Shown: positions 36,099 through 49,589, numbered from the stretch's first letter. The stretch: DNA of 64,000 nucleotides from Sipunculus nudus (GCA_026874595.1 CM049314.1:58941300-59005299); one strand, 5' to 3'. Numbers and translations: made by a program. The notes: generated from the sequence alone by a model not told the origin.

Positions 36099-36804
36099 GA
36101 AAAAGTATAATAACCCACAAACACACAAAGACACCAGGCACGCGTTACGCGTTTTACCACTAGAATTTATATTTACATAGAATTAATATACACAGACACC
36201 CATAGTAAATCCCTGAGAAAAAGTATAATTATTAGCTTTCCTATGGCGGAGACAACACAATCCTTGTAGTTAACACAACACCATAGATAAACAATAAAGA
36301 ACTGTAGCAGAAACATCAGCCGGATAAAACAAGACTGGTAGAATTTTTGTTTGTTTTTCCTCGAGTCTGCATGGCTTCCGCTGCCGCCATGTTGTAGAGC
36401 TCCAGGGAAACCACGGATTAAAATTTACCCGTCATCAGCATTTTTCACTTCTGTCCGCGGAGATAAAGGTTTTTGTACCCGCGGAGCTTTGAAAGACATT
36501 CCGCTAGGGCTTCCCGGGTGGCAGGAAATCCGCTAATTAGGGGAAGATCCAGAAATTTAAAATGCGGGAGCCGTTTCCGGGTTTGAATTTGGTTGCCATG
36601 TAACCAGCTTACGACCAGATTCCCGTATGTGGCCCTTAAATTGTAATTTTAACTGGCCCTTTTTTAATGTAATTCTTTTTAGTCAAATGGCATTTTGACT
36701 GTACATTACTAATGGGACAACCACTCTCTTTAGTTACTTAATCAAGTAAAAACGACAACTTTTATATTGCTGTATGTAGATTTTTTTTCCTGTCATGATG
36801 ATAG
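36099..36804. other. Non-coding stretch with a CpG-rich patch and a YY1-type site
   Basis: GCCGCCATGTTG at 36383-36394 matches the YY1 consensus. The patch 36375-36560 is richer in CpG (CCGCGGAG, CCGCGGAGC) than its flanks. The weak 61-codon frame there is unrecognised. Any regulatory role is inference. Confidence 0.35.
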
Positions 36805-36957
36805 AGTTAACCTGTCTGAAAGACCACCAATCTAAAAAGACCACTTGTCTATTAAGACAACCTCTCTAAAAACACCATCTGTCTGTTATGACCACCTTTC
36901 TAACAAGACCAAATGTCTATTAAGACCAACTCTCTAATAAGACCACCTGTGAATTAT
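36805..36957. repeat. 17-bp minisatellite, nine units
   Basis: Nine consecutive 17-base units vary around GACCACCTGTCTATTAA, with the first unit (36805-36821) the most diverged. Unit length is kept exactly from 36822 to 36957 while bases differ freely, so this is an old tandem array. Because 17 is not a multiple of three, it is not coding. Confidence 0.9.
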
Positions 36958-38849
36958 GACAAATTTTGGCCATTCCTGCGGGTGGTCTCATTACATAGAT
37001 TTTATTGGACATCTCATAGATAGCCAACTGTAACGATGCAGTCCAAACTGCGGTACCGCACACTTGTACTTTTGCGAAATGGACTCGGATGAAAACGTTG
37101 GCTATGAACGAATGTGTGTTTGATTGAATTATTTCATGCGTTAATATTACTTAACCCGTATTGTGTTTCTGGTACCTCGTAACCAAAGTTTTTATAAGGA
37201 GAATACTATTTTTTTTGCAAATGGCGTAAACTATAATTGTATTCTGTTCCTCTCTTTATACCTTTTTCCCGTTGAACATGAAGTGTGTATGAACCCTTGA
37301 TGTATATGTTGTAAAATAATTCAGACATATTCAACGAGGTCATCTTCCGGCAAGTCAGACGAACTATTGTGCAAAGGCCGGGCCTTATACAACTGGGGAC
37401 CTTTCACCTTCCATACGTATGCAACCAAATATCTTACATGTTTTTTGTCGTTTGTCAACATTGATGTGTTTACTAACAGCTTGCAGATAGAGAAGCTCGT
37501 GCTACTCTCGCAGAGGCGTGTTAAGAATTATTTTAACAGGAATCACCTGTAGTTCATTATTATGTTCGCAAAGTAAGACAGAAATCTAATAGATTTAACA
37601 GGAAAAGGTATGTGTGTAGCTAGCTTTAATAGATCTCCACCATCAACTCAACGTATTTTCATACTTAAAATAGAGATGGGTGGTAAGACCTCAGCATTCA
37701 GAATTCTACTATGTAGTAGATGGTTTTTTCAGAATCTATGAGGAAAAAGCTCAAACCGAAGTTTTCTTATCCCTTGGTGAAGTCGTTATCTCATGCAATA
37801 TCCGTCCTTTAAATAATGTTCGGGAGTTATCTGGATAACTCTACGTGTAGCATATATAATGTTTTGGTGTGTAGTTTTCAACTATGTTGCCTTCGAGTCT
37901 GATAAATCTTTGGGTTCAGTGACACACGATATATCACACGGAGTTGCTGAAAACTTACCGCAAAAACCAATAAACAAAACGAATTCAAATATTGAAATAA
38001 CGGGTGTGGTTCATGGGGAAAGCGAAGGTTTATATTTGGCAGAAAATATAACTAAATTTGATTTGCCAAAAATGTAGTTTGTGAATCAATAGATCACTAA
38101 GTACCCGTGAGCTTTGTCTTACACCCTTGCTAAAACACATACATTGAAATGTAGAAGGATAGTAAATCGTTCTGTGGTGAAGATGTTATTGTAAAATTAA
38201 TCACTCAAGTGTAAGGATATACACTTTTTGCCTTAAATTTCTCTCCCTTTATATTGAGAATAAGTGGAGTTGTCTAGGATGGGAGATAAAAACTGAATAG
38301 TAGGTCACTTCCCCAGCATGATTGGATAACACGAAGTTCTCTTCAGAAGCTGAAAAACTGTAAAGTGATATACTTACGCATGAACGGTGTTTTTCATGAT
38401 ATTTTTTAGTAAACTTCAGTATTTGGTGTCCGATTGGTGTCCTATTTTCAAAGTCCGATTGCTTTCAGACACGCATATAAAAGATATTGAACCAGTACAC
38501 GGAATATGTTGTCAAAAGATTATTCAACAATTTAAGTTTAATTAATTCGTCCAAGTACCTCTTCACCGTAGTTTGTCCTACTCTTCGCTCTCTAACAGTC
38601 TGAAGGCACAAACTCAGAAAAAAAAAACATGTCGTGTGACTTAAACTGAAAACGAGGCGCTCTGCTGAAACTAAAGAAAGACGCTAAAGGATTTTTATTT
38701 AAACCGGTATCCGGAAACTGACTTTAAATGAAAAGACGTATTATGACATTGTTACCTGTTGAAAAAAAACGCAAAAAGAAAGAATTAATGTCCTCTGTTA
38801 GAAAAGCGAGACAAGATTGCATGTTTAAATAGTGAAGGACAGCAACTGC
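36958..38849. other. Non-coding stretch
   Basis: The frames at 37367-37552 and 37859-38077 are unrecognised. No repeat family seen. Confidence 0.5.
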
Positions 38850-38883
38850 CACACACACACACACACACATATATATTTATATT

Positions 38884-38926
<43 letters not shown>
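38850..38926. repeat. (CA)n and (TA)n microsatellites
   Basis: About 20 bases of CA, a short AT-rich spacer, then about 40 bases of TA. Confidence 0.95.
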
Positions 38927-38929
<3 letters not shown>

Positions 38930-39678
38930 ACATATTTGCGTTCAGAACCGGTTTTATTTCGCGTGAACATTGTGTAAATGTGATTATAAAATGCGAACTG
39001 GCCCGTTTCGGGTGTTGCAATCCAGTGCGCTAGGCATTTGGGTACACGAAGGCTTTTAAATGTAGATTAGTTCCACAGGCGATTCAGAATATTAGCCATG
39101 GAAGGATACTTATTTCCGGTACAACGGTAATAAGGCAGTAAAACATGGTAAAACCACCAAAGTAAAAGTGATTAGGCCACAGAACATCAGGTTATTTGTC
39201 CCAACTCAATGGTAAGGTTTTCTATTTAAGCCAAGAAACATGACGGGTGGCCGCTCAAGTACCATAAAGCATCCTAAAATGTCTTTGTCCTCTTTGATTT
39301 GGTTCTTTATTTAATGCACCAGGGTCCCCACGAGACGGCACTAATGAGACAGTTTCCCAGTAGTTCCGCTCATATGCGGAGTACACGTGTATTATAAAAA
39401 ATGATCTTCAAATAGGCCACCGGTTAAAAGACTAATTTTACGAACCCACTGCAGACCAAATGACTGATGTATGTATGGGAGGTAAAAAAATGACGCCTAT
39501 ATTAAGACTGGCCATCCTTGTGCGTATAATGTTATATACACTAGATGAATCTTTAGATCAATATGCAGATGGCATAAATGGCAGCACTGCCGGTTTTTTT
39601 TTAATTTTTAAATTTAATTACAATAGGTTTGACCAAAAACCGTCAGTTGACTGGATGTATATAAAAGCTGCGCATGTT

Positions 39679-39680
<2 letters not shown>
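38927..39680. other. Non-coding stretch
   Basis: No repeat or conserved protein recognised. Confidence 0.5.

Positions 39681-39760
<80 letters not shown>
39681..39760. repeat. (CT)18 fused to (TA)n
   Basis: Thirty-six bases of CT pass straight into about 44 bases of TA with one interruption. The 140-codon plus-strand frame across it (39460-39882) is driven by the repeat. Confidence 0.95.
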
Positions 39761-42331
39761 TGTTACGGGGTAACATAAAAGCGGACCGAACTGTCTCGCT
39801 GGTGAAGCTTGACGGCAGCAAGACATTTTCACCCGAAAGATTTTGGTTCGGAATAGTGAGTCAGTGGTACGGAGGAATATAAATCTAAACCATGTGATCA
39901 ATAGGTCAGTTTATATATATATGTGTGTGTATGTATATATTTATATGTATTATATATGAGGCTTTATGGGGCCATGATTTTATTCCTGTATCAATATTTT
40001 ATTTCCATATCAATATTTGCTTAGGTCCCCCAAAAGAATCTTTATATTCTGTCTGTGTTTGTGTTGGATCTCAAATACACTTTATTTCAAAAACGGATAT
40101 TTTGTCAGAGTAATACTCAAGGGTGATACATGTATAATTGAACCTGACGTTTATTGTGAGCCTTGACCTGATTCTGTAGGTCGTCACCTACGGCACCTAT
40201 TATCGCTCTGTTGCGTGCGATGAGGGAGGCCGTCCGCGATCATTCGATGATTAAATTAAGACCTTCAGTCTTTCATTATGATTTGTATTCAGTTTTTATT
40301 AAGCCTGCCTTTAATAAAATTATAACTAAAAAAGGTTCATATTGTGTACAAAAGGGAGTATTTACTTGGGCTGAAAGCATTTAGTAATGGAGATATATGT
40401 AAACTTATGCATTAGTTCGACATCTAAATGGCACATCTGTTGCATTTCCTAAAGGGCATATCTTTTTGTTATTTCTTTGGAAGCAGAAGTGTTTATTTGT
40501 TAATTAAGAGAACATTGGTCAGGGCGCTCAAAAAAATTAATAAATATATAATAAGGAACGTAATCAGATGAGTTCAGGCCACTTAAGTCTGTATGGCAAA
40601 GACCAAATGAATTTTATTTCTCTTCAGAATTGCAAATGGCGTTAAAAGGTTAGGTCACATGACCTCATATAAAAAACAAAAGGTGTTGGCTAAGATTAGA
40701 ATTCCGCAGCTAAGGCACATTTGCATGTCAAGTGGTCATTTAAACAAACTTGAGTGGGAGGCTATCAGGTCTGAGACCAGTAAGTTTTGTTGAAGAAAAC
40801 GACAATATTATCTCAGCTCGTCAGGTTTCGTGCTCATAAATGTAAACATCTAATTAAATCAGAAACTTATTCAGAAGAAATGTGCTTCATTTCACGTTGG
40901 CTTTCGACTATTCGGACAAGTTTATGTTATATTTGGCATCTCATTTTCATAATATGTTAGTAAGACTATCAAAAATACAACCTTTGCATTTTTGTCCTAC
41001 AATTTATATTATAACTATTATAAACGACCGTTCGGACATTTTTGTAAAGTGGCCCGTAAATTGTTTTAAATAATCTTTGAAGAAATGTTAAAACTATTTA
41101 AATTTAACATTTATTTTACAAGTGATTGAATATAAAGACATGCAAAACAGAAGAGTTTACGGTTTCAATAAATAAATATACATGAAATAAACAAAAGTAT
41201 GTGAATCGGAAATGTTGTTTTTTTTTTTTATTATTATTATTGACTGACCACCAGTTTCTTCCGTAGAATGGAAGCTCGCCTCGCGTTAACTTACATGGGC
41301 GATTGTCAGATCATTTGAAAATAATCGTAAAAGTATTTACTAATTGTTCCAACCTGTAGGTTTCCTCATCCCTTGTCTGTCTTATGGTGATTTTTAATGC
41401 AGAATCTTTAAAAGGGACATTCGAAGTACTACGATTTTATAACTCTGTTGACCCAAGAAAGTTGTGGAATTGGCTATTTCTTTCTCTTTGAGAATCAATG
41501 GAAATTAGTAGGGGTAAAACGTTTTAACCATTTTGGTTTCGAATATTACACCTGAGCAATATGACCTCATTTATAATAGGATTAAGGGATTAATACGACC
41601 GAGATAATATGTTTAAGATTTCTAAGATTTGTCTAATTCTTTTCTGTGTACGCTATTAAGGAGTGAACAGTACCGTTTGTGTATGAAAATAAAGTTATGA
41701 TTTTGTTATAAGGTAACCACAAATATTAGTTTCTCAACAAATTATCCCCTGTAATCATTTTTTTACAAATAGGACCTATGTGGTAATAATAACATCCCTG
41801 AAACCGTAAGAAACTCTCAAAAGTTCACTAGCAAATCTAAGTATATATACATTAAAATTCATACTGATAAACTATCAGGTGTGTCTATGATAATCCATAA
41901 GTCAAATATATGACTAACGTTATAATATTAGGAACCGTAAGTGATATTTGTCATACTAAATGTTGTTAAACCCAAAACAAGGTCACTGGAACCTTATGGG
42001 AAAATAATTTGCCTGTTAATTGACAGTTCTAGTACCAGCTGAAAACTGGCAGTTTCTCGACAGTTTATGCGTCCGGTGAGTAATAGTTCACAGAGAAGCT
42101 TTGTTGGCTAATTTGCAAAATACAAGAAAATAACCGGATCAGTATTTACCAAAGGCTTCCCTTTATGTGTCCTGAAACCTGGTGTCAGACATGAAATGAT
42201 GCTCTTTAAATAAAACGATGTCGGCCATCACCGCCCTAGATCTGATTACTGGATATCATTGCTCTGGTGTTCGTTGGTATCAGTCAATGTAACTAAATGG
42301 CTACAGCTTTAATGATTACAACATTTAACGA
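39761..42331. other. Long non-coding stretch
   Basis: Interrupted TA/TG runs lie at 39911-39958. Otherwise this is AT-rich unique DNA with no recognised gene or repeat. Confidence 0.55.
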
Positions 42332-42446
42332 CAGGGGCGGATCCAGGATTTAGGAAAAAAGGGGTGGGGGAAGATCTAATAACAAAGCCTAGAAAAGGTC
42401 CCAAGGTCTTGAAATTCCGGGGGGGTCCGGACCCCCCCCCCCCCCA
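42332..42446 (+). repeat. Fragment of a GGGGCGGATCCAGG repeat with G7/C14 foldback
   Basis: It begins CAGGGGCGGATCCAGGATTT and closes with CCGGGGGGGTCCGGACC plus a run of 14 C. This start and end style is typical of a widespread invertebrate inverted-repeat transposon class. The start sequence recurs with one change at about 16078. The right terminus was not identified, so the copy may be truncated. Confidence 0.5.
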
Positions 42447-43584
42447 TACGTCTCGCGTCTTGTATTACGATACTTCACAAAATAGGATAAAAATATAACG
42501 CAAATAATGTCTATAAGGATTAAGTTTCTTGATCACTTCAATACTTTTTCATGGAAAAAAGTCATATTCAGGATGATTCAACTGCAACTATCCTTTCTGT
42601 GGCCACTCTGATGCTTCCGCGTGTAAGCTTTCATGTTTTCATTGACATCCCCTTGAATCTTCTTGGTACTCTTGATGCACTCACTAATTAATGTTTCCCA
42701 TATTTCTTTCCATTTGTCTTGGCCCTGCAAAACGTACTGGTAGTTTCAGGAGGTTACAGGTGTAATCAGTACTTTGATTGACATTCAAAGACAGAAATGT
42801 ATTTTATAATACAAACGGGTAAATAATAACTGTCATCTGCATGTCAGGTATTGGAAAAACTGAAATAACACGTATTTTTTATGGAACTGTGCTGTCATTT
42901 CTATTGGCAAACGTATCATTTCTTTAAAAAAATAAGAAATGATTGAAGGAATAAGAGAAAGGCTTGAAATATTGGTATCGTCTTCATCAAGTTTACAAAC
43001 TTAACAATATAGGTAATATGTCTGGTCTGACAGAACAATAATTAGGCTTAGGATCCAGTCTTGGTCATGTTTTTATGTGAAATAAATCGGAAGATCCAAG
43101 ACCGGCTTCAGAAACCCCATACCTTTCTTCGATTTTATCCTTTTTTGCGCTTGTGCATAATTTATCTGTAGAAATATATTCTTTTTTTATGTATGCTGTG
43201 CTCAGATATTGTCTTTGAGAAACTCGGAAGGAAGTATAAGCTATATATAGTTTTGTAAGTCTGTTCGGGGAAATCAGGGACCTTTCTACCCCGGAACCAA
43301 GAGATATCACGCCCTTTTAACTTAAAACATCAATCATATACCAATAATTTAAAGCTAAAAGCAAATTATTATAGGCACCTTCCTGCTATTTATGACCCTC
43401 ATAGGGAAAGACATATCATATATGACCCTCTAAAGAAAGAAAACGTCGCCTTTTGACCGCCATATTTGCAGCCATCTTACATCACGTGGTCACTATTTTT
43501 TTTTTCATTCTTCTGTTAATGTCCAAACTGTTTTTAAGGACACTTTAGAGGTCTTTAAAATATTGGTACGGTTGGTCAAGCGGC

Positions 43585-43588
<4 letters not shown>
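42447..43588. other. Non-coding stretch
   Basis: The minus-strand frame at 43065-43310 is unrecognised. No other feature. Confidence 0.5.

Positions 43589-43640
<52 letters not shown>
43589..43640. repeat. (AG)n microsatellite
   Basis: About 50 bases of AG with one late interruption. Confidence 0.95.
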
Positions 43641-43641
<1 letters not shown>

Positions 43642-44867
43642 TTTCAGCCAAGTGTTATTCAGCCGTTACATGTAAAACCTAATGAAGGTTATTTTCCTTT
43701 TTTTTTCAAATTTTATCGACGACCTTTGCGAGGATCTTAAAAGGAATGAAGAGACGTAAAAAGGAATGACTTCCCCGTCTTATACACGGAGATCTGCTTT
43801 CGTATGATATTATAAGCATAATAGCAGTTTAATATATACCAAACCAAAAAAATAAATAAATAAAAACAAACAAAAACAAAACCAGATGACTAGATATCGT
43901 ATGATAATTGTTAAGCTTTTGTGCCAAAACTTTTATATCGTCTGGCTTTAATCGCAGCCAAAAAAAAAAAAGGATTAGAATGTTATCTCAAGAAGACGCA
44001 TAATGCTATAACCATTGTCCTAAATGTATTACTTGAGTGCGATGGTTTGGACAATTCAACGTTTGTATTTAATTTGTCTGTGTATTATGGACCCATCAAA
44101 TTATGTTGACAGTAATGATTCAAACTTAATAGACCTACATATCCCTTAGTCAATATAATCCTTTGGTGTGGATGTCCGAAAACGGATCCAAACTGCCCGG
44201 TTAGCGATTGTCAGCACGGATAGCAGTCCACGCTTGATCAAATTTTCCCGTCAGGTTTGTGTCTGTTTCAGGCGATATGAATAAGTTTCTGTATTACTGG
44301 GGTCTTTTAATGCCACGGGTAGAATAGCGATAACACTCCATGTCACGTGATCAACGCTGTCGTCTCCCGGGGCATACTTAAGCCTCGTTCTGATTTCGCA
44401 CTGATCGGTTTTCAGCGGGTTTAGGCTATCACGGCGGGACATCTGGCTTCCGGTTGACACATGATTGGCCCTGTCTGACTTCAATCCCGTTCCCACAATG
44501 CACTACCCGGTCCCTCGGGCAGCTTGCTTGAGTAGGTGTAAAAACTAGTTCTTATCTCCGGAAGGAGTAAATTACAGAACAGCTTTAGGAACCGTTGGCG
44601 GAAGAATATGACTTTGCGACTGTCAATCACAGGAATTTCAAAGCAATGCCAACAAGACACAAAACGTCTGGTATCTTTTGATTCTGATATGTGGTACTTT
44701 GTGAGCGTTTACATTGTTGTAATGAAAGATGAGTGATTGTTTAGCACTAAAGCCGGGATCTATCGCCAAGTATTGCTAATAGTGTTAAATATTTTATTAT
44801 ATATTTAATTAGGTTAATTATTCCTCATTCATGGGTCCTACTGTGACTGCCAGTGGACCGTTTGTTG
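43641..44867. other. Non-coding stretch with a GC-richer patch
   Basis: Bases 44260-44520 are richer in CpG and include CCATGTCACGTGATC (an E-box CACGTG at 44344-44349). The minus-strand frame there (44251-44496) is unrecognised. Confidence 0.5.
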
Positions 44868-45065
44868 CCTCCGCCAGAAGGGCATGCGTTCTTCCCCGCA
44901 CGTTTGTGTGTTTGATCACAACACAACCCACGCAATCATAAACGAAATCTCATGAAATTTTAAGGGCATTTCTCGAATTGGGAGCTGAATCGATAAGATG
45001 TTGGTGTGGATCCGGAACAAAACCTGGATTCAGGAATTTCATTAAGGAATATTTAAAAATGTACC
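44868..45065 (+). repeat. Dispersed repeat family E, copy 2
   Basis: It starts TTGCCTCCGCCAGAAGGGCATGCGTTC and keeps the family order: ACGCAATCATAAACGAAATCTCATG, GGGCATTTCTCGAATTG, TTGGTGTGGATCCGG, GGATTCAGGAATTTCATTAAGGAATATT and AAATGTA. It is closer to the minus-strand copy at 52.8 kb than to the copy at 32.1 kb. Confidence 0.8.
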
Positions 45066-45125
45066 TTATGCGCGATTTAACCGAGGATTATGTGAACCCA
45101 TGTTGGGGAGCATCCCTCAAAAAAG

Positions 45126-45149
45126 CCCCCCTCCCCCCCCCCCCCCCCC
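45126..45149. repeat. C-rich tract
   Basis: C6, T, then C17. Confidence 0.95.
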
Positions 45150-46353
45150 ATGGCAGAAGGCTTACATATTCTGGTAAGAAGCTCTATTACATACACATTC
45201 AAATGTATATAATCATGTGTGTGTGTAAGTTGTGTCTATGTGTTTAGCCCGTCTACTTACATGCAGATGTAAGGGGTGCCAGTATATAAGAAAATAACTG
45301 AAATTGTGCTTAAACCGTAAAAAAAAATCGTTAAACGGAACAATTTATGTTGTCCTGTGTGCAGGGTTGTGTCAGACACATAAATGTTGTAACTGACTTA
45401 TTGCCTGTTACACATCGTACCAAAAGCGGAATGGTGGTCATGTGAGAGGTTTCTATATGTACAGAAATAGCAGTTATGCAATAAATATTAGTCGTGAGCA
45501 AATAAATCGTTTATATCAATAATTAATCCTTTTCTTTCATAATCGATTAATTTGGTTATATTTTTGCATAATCGGCTACAAACGATTATGCATGCACCTC
45601 CACGAAAGTCACATTATCCCGATGAAATATTTCTTTTCTGTCATAGATATAAGAAAGGCGGGGTACAAAACAGGCTATTACCTTGACGTTTCAGCGTACA
45701 GGTTAGACTGAATTTACTCGGTCAGTATTTTAGGTCTTATTCTATACTGCATAATTTACTGTAAAAGAGATAATACACAATATAATCGATTAATAAACGA
45801 ACATCGGTCATTTCTCATCCTTTAACCGAATATGATTATACAACCGATTCCTACCACTTATAAATATGCAAGCGATAGCTTTGTTACAGTTCTGTAATCC
45901 ATGTATCGGTTGCTGATAACATAAAGGTTCGGTCCCCCAGTTTAGCCCCGCTGTTGTTTATATACATTAGATTTTACATTATTGAACGTACACTTCAGCT
46001 TGTGACGTGTTGACCTGACAAACGGCAGCAGGTTTATCCGGCACCAACGTGATATAAGTCGGTGGTTTCCTGGCGTAGATAAGCACGGTTGCTGGGCCAA
46101 CGCAATTTAAGACCAAATTTGAGAAGTACGCTATCCATGAATATTAAAAGTTTGGAATTGAAATACTTCGTCAATGTAGATACCCCTTGCACCTGTGTAA
46201 CATATATTATCGGTTCATATGAGATATGTATAAGGGGAATATTTCATTGCAAAAAGAAATCTTGACTTAAATCACTAAAGTTCGTTCTGTGTAATATTAA
46301 CACCATTAAACATCGGAGTAAAGTATTCGCTAGGCCATATTTATGTACATCTT

Positions 46354-46356
<3 letters not shown>
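45150..46356. other. Non-coding AT-rich stretch with a perfect hairpin
   Basis: GCATAATCG (45566-45574) and CGATTATGC (45583-45591) form a nine-base-pair perfect stem with an eight-base loop. AATCGATTA words recur near 45541 and 45784. No gene. Confidence 0.55.

Positions 46357-46401
<45 letters not shown>
46357..46401. repeat. (TA)n microsatellite
   Basis: About 45 bases of pure TA. Confidence 0.95.
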
Positions 46402-46404
<3 letters not shown>

Positions 46405-47440
46405 TGACATTGCAATCATGGAAAATTTTATAAGTTAACCTGTCAGTTAAAAAGAGCGATGGTACTGGAAAGTAAGTTTCTGTGTATCCATGCCCGCGGT
46501 CGAGGGTGGACTGAAGTAATATTTCCACCAATTCCTCTCTTTCTTGAAGTTTGTCCGTGTAGTTTATGGATTATTGGTACTTTTAAAGTTTGTTTCCTGT
46601 TGACTAGCCTCCAACCAGGGAAGAGTGTGATATACGAATAAACCATAACCCGGAAATCGAGTTAGATAATCACTATAAAGAAACTGTTACTGTGTTGAAA
46701 AAATGTAGTTTTTAATTAAATATTCACTTTTGCAAGTCGTAAATATAAAGTTTTTTTTTATTTAAAGATAGGTATGTATTTTGATTAGCTGTTTTACTTT
46801 TCCGAACAGTCTGAGCTATATTTCAAGAAGCAAATACCGGCCGCGCTGTAACACTCATCCTTCAGAGTTCGTTTCTTCTCAAAACGAACCTCTTCCTGTA
46901 AGGCAGTGTGGGATAGCAAATGACTACTTGTCTCAACTGTCAAAGTTTTAAACCAAAACTTGTCACATTTTAAGGAAAATCTGTTTACTTTTCACATGCG
47001 TGTGCTCACAAAAGCCCTTACCACAACAACATCTATGTTCATGTAATTTGTCTTAATTGACGCCTACTAGCCTAGCTAAGCTCCTTAAGCAGCGGCTACG
47101 CTACGCTCAACTATTCGCTACACTTCCCGCTGCAATAAACCACGGTTGCCGGTCAGGTTTGGCCACCAGGCGGTGCTGTCTTTATGGAATTCCCCCTTTC
47201 GTTATATTTAACCAAACACATTGCAGGTTTCACCAGCACAAACAGATGTCCTCGAGGTACCGGTCACTTTATACTTCTGTGGAGAGCGCTTGGTATCACA
47301 GACTTTTTTTTCACCCCTATTGTAATACACATAATGCAATCGTCAGCTTTCAACATTCTGACTTGCCTGCGGTCAGTTATCCCCATTGTCTGTATATTTC
47401 CAGTATTGCATGCCGCACGAGCTTGCCCCGCATAGCTATG
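46402..47440. other. Non-coding stretch
   Basis: GCGCTGTAACACT at 46853 recurs at 47693. The 168-codon plus-strand frame (47057-47563) starts here. It has no recognisable domain, signal peptide or neighbours and is overlapped by a second frame, so it is not called as a gene. Confidence 0.45.
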
Positions 47441-47720
47441 TTTGTTTACAGGCGCGCTAAACCAATCAGATTTCTTCTACCAGTTCTGCAGATTTGTTTT
47501 AACACAGAGCCAATCAGATTTTACTTTATCCAGCGCAAACTGACTGGGTGTTGCCAAACCTGAAAAAATTCTGCTATTTCTCACAGCGTGTAAGTTGAAG
47601 GTCACTGGGCCGGGAGGTCACGCGCTGTGTTCTGAGAGTATAGCTTAGCCAACAGAGTCGTTCTCTTGTGAGTCCGATTCTGCGCAGTAACGCGCTGTAA
47701 CACTAACCCAGTAAACCCAA
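47441..47720. promoter_or_regulatory. Possible promoter-like patch with paired CCAAT boxes
   Basis: ACCAATCAGATT (about 47460) and GCCAATCAGATT (about 47509) lie about 49 bases apart in a patch with raised CpG content (CAGGCGCGCTAAA, GCGCAGTAACGCGC). Paired CCAAT boxes of this form recruit NF-Y in animal promoters. No TATA box, initiator or downstream exon can be assigned, so the role is speculative. Confidence 0.2.
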
Positions 47721-49546
47721 ACAGCCGCCACAGCAAATATTCCTCCTCTGACCGGATGTCTTTATTCCTGATCCGAAGGGTACCGTGTTCTCAGATCCTC
47801 ATGCGGTCACTTGTCACATGAAATATTTGTGCAGCGTCTTGACGCCCCGCTGGCCCTGGTAATCCCTCTTTGAGGTATTTTTAATGGGAAGGAAGAAAGG
47901 CCGACGGCGCCTCGGTACGGGCCTAACTACCGTTCAGAGGTACTTAAACTGGAAACAAGAAAGGGTTAGCCGGATGCCAGGTCGTAAGGGCGTGATACTC
48001 ATTTAACGTTTCTCTGCGGAAAAATGAAATTTCCTCATAAGTTTATTATTATTTCTCAAGACTAAGCTAGGCATCATGCCATGACAGTGTTTTGGATTAA
48101 ACTTTAGTAACTAGAATGATGCTGTTTAATAAGGCCAAATAATTATTTTGTCGGTTATGAGAGCTAACTTGGTTTTACCTCTTCATATCAGCATCTATTT
48201 CGGTACGTTAATAGCAAATATTTTGTTGATACTTAAAAGATGTGATTCGCAGCTGTTTCCTATCGGAATTTACCCAATTTTGTTCTTCCATTGAAGTGAA
48301 GAAGTCGTTGATTAATTCGCACTCATGGTCCAAGTACATTTATTCATGTGGGGTTATATGCACAGTGACATATTCACGGTTACCATTTTTAAAAAAGAGT
48401 ATTTCTTAGCCGATTCATAAAAAGGGACCTGTGCGAGTATCCTTTAATTTGCGATAATACCCAACAAATTAATGAAGATAGACCATGAAAGCAAATGCGG
48501 ATAATATCAACGTTTTGATCGGCTATGGGGATGGAAAGAAAATGAATTAAACAAATGATCACATGTTATCATAAGATCATATCTCGGGGTAATTTTTACA
48601 TTTTTCATTTATGTACTATCATTCAATGCTGAACACACATATGCGTAGTTATCAGTCATATTTTGGGGTAATCAGTCAGTTTAAACATGCAAAGTATAGC
48701 TGGATATTAAATTTGATAAGTGTGAACTTCCTCGAATCTTCGTTTTCGGTTAACAAACTTTAAAAATTGCACGTAATTATTGTGGACACCTGCGAGACAA
48801 TTTGTACGCGAGAAAGTTTGCTGCACATCTATGCTCACCTGTTCGCTTAATCAGGGAAGTATGGCAGGCGACGGTCTGGCAATGGAAGTGATGCAATTAC
48901 CCTGTAGTCAGTCTGACTGACTATACTAAAATTGGCTTTGTGCAGATATTGACTGAAGTTTAGTCAATAGATATGACAACAAGTCAGACTGTAACTCTAG
49001 TCATTACAAAGATTTCAACAAATGATTTCGCGTCACAATGGACGTTACGTCTTTTTGCTTGTGTCCCTTGAAAGAGGTTATTGCTCAGAAATATTTGATA
49101 GATTGGTCGGAAATAGCAGATACGAGATTTCCCGTTATGTCGGTAAGGCTCAGGCAAGTCTAGACTAGGTCGATGTCAAGAAGTGCTCCCAATTAGGAAT
49201 AGATCACACAATCGATTTGGCTTCCTTGAAATAACCTGGCAAAAATGTAAAGTCCTTAGCACATATAGCTTATTCATGGATGTTAGAAATTGGGGTAATT
49301 TGAGAGAAGTCCTGCATTCATTCCCCTTAATAAGCTTTTATGTTGAGCGGTGATCACATTTGTTCTCTTTCTTAACGTTGCTTCCCTCCCTCTTACGTGT
49401 CCATCTGACTCATCTGAGACAGTAAATGTCATTATATACGTGCAGTGAAGGTTCCCCTCACAATTGTCTGTCCCAGTTATTGGCAAGTCAGAAAATGACT
49501 ATGTAGCCCAATTTCTGGAGACTCCCATTATTACGATGTGGCTTCA

Positions 49547-49550
<4 letters not shown>
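47721..49550. other. Non-coding stretch
   Basis: A palindrome TAGTCAGTC-T-GACTGACTA lies at 48905-48923. No gene or repeat family recognised. Confidence 0.5.

Positions 49551-49585
<35 letters not shown>
49551..49585. repeat. (TA)n microsatellite
   Basis: About 35 bases of pure TA. Confidence 0.95.

Positions 49586-49589
<4 letters not shown>

Noticed and set aside
36805-36957. CRISPR-like array
   Set aside because: Units are contiguous 17-mers without unique spacers, in an animal genome.
47057-47563. 168-codon plus-strand frame
   Set aside because: No domain, no signal peptide, no matching exon nearby, and an overlapping second frame; the length fits locally raised GC content.
47625-47700. 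TAGCTTAGCC followed by GAGTCCGATTC, resembling a tRNA head
   Set aside because: Spacing is roughly right, but arms do not pair and no body matches another copy; too weak to call.
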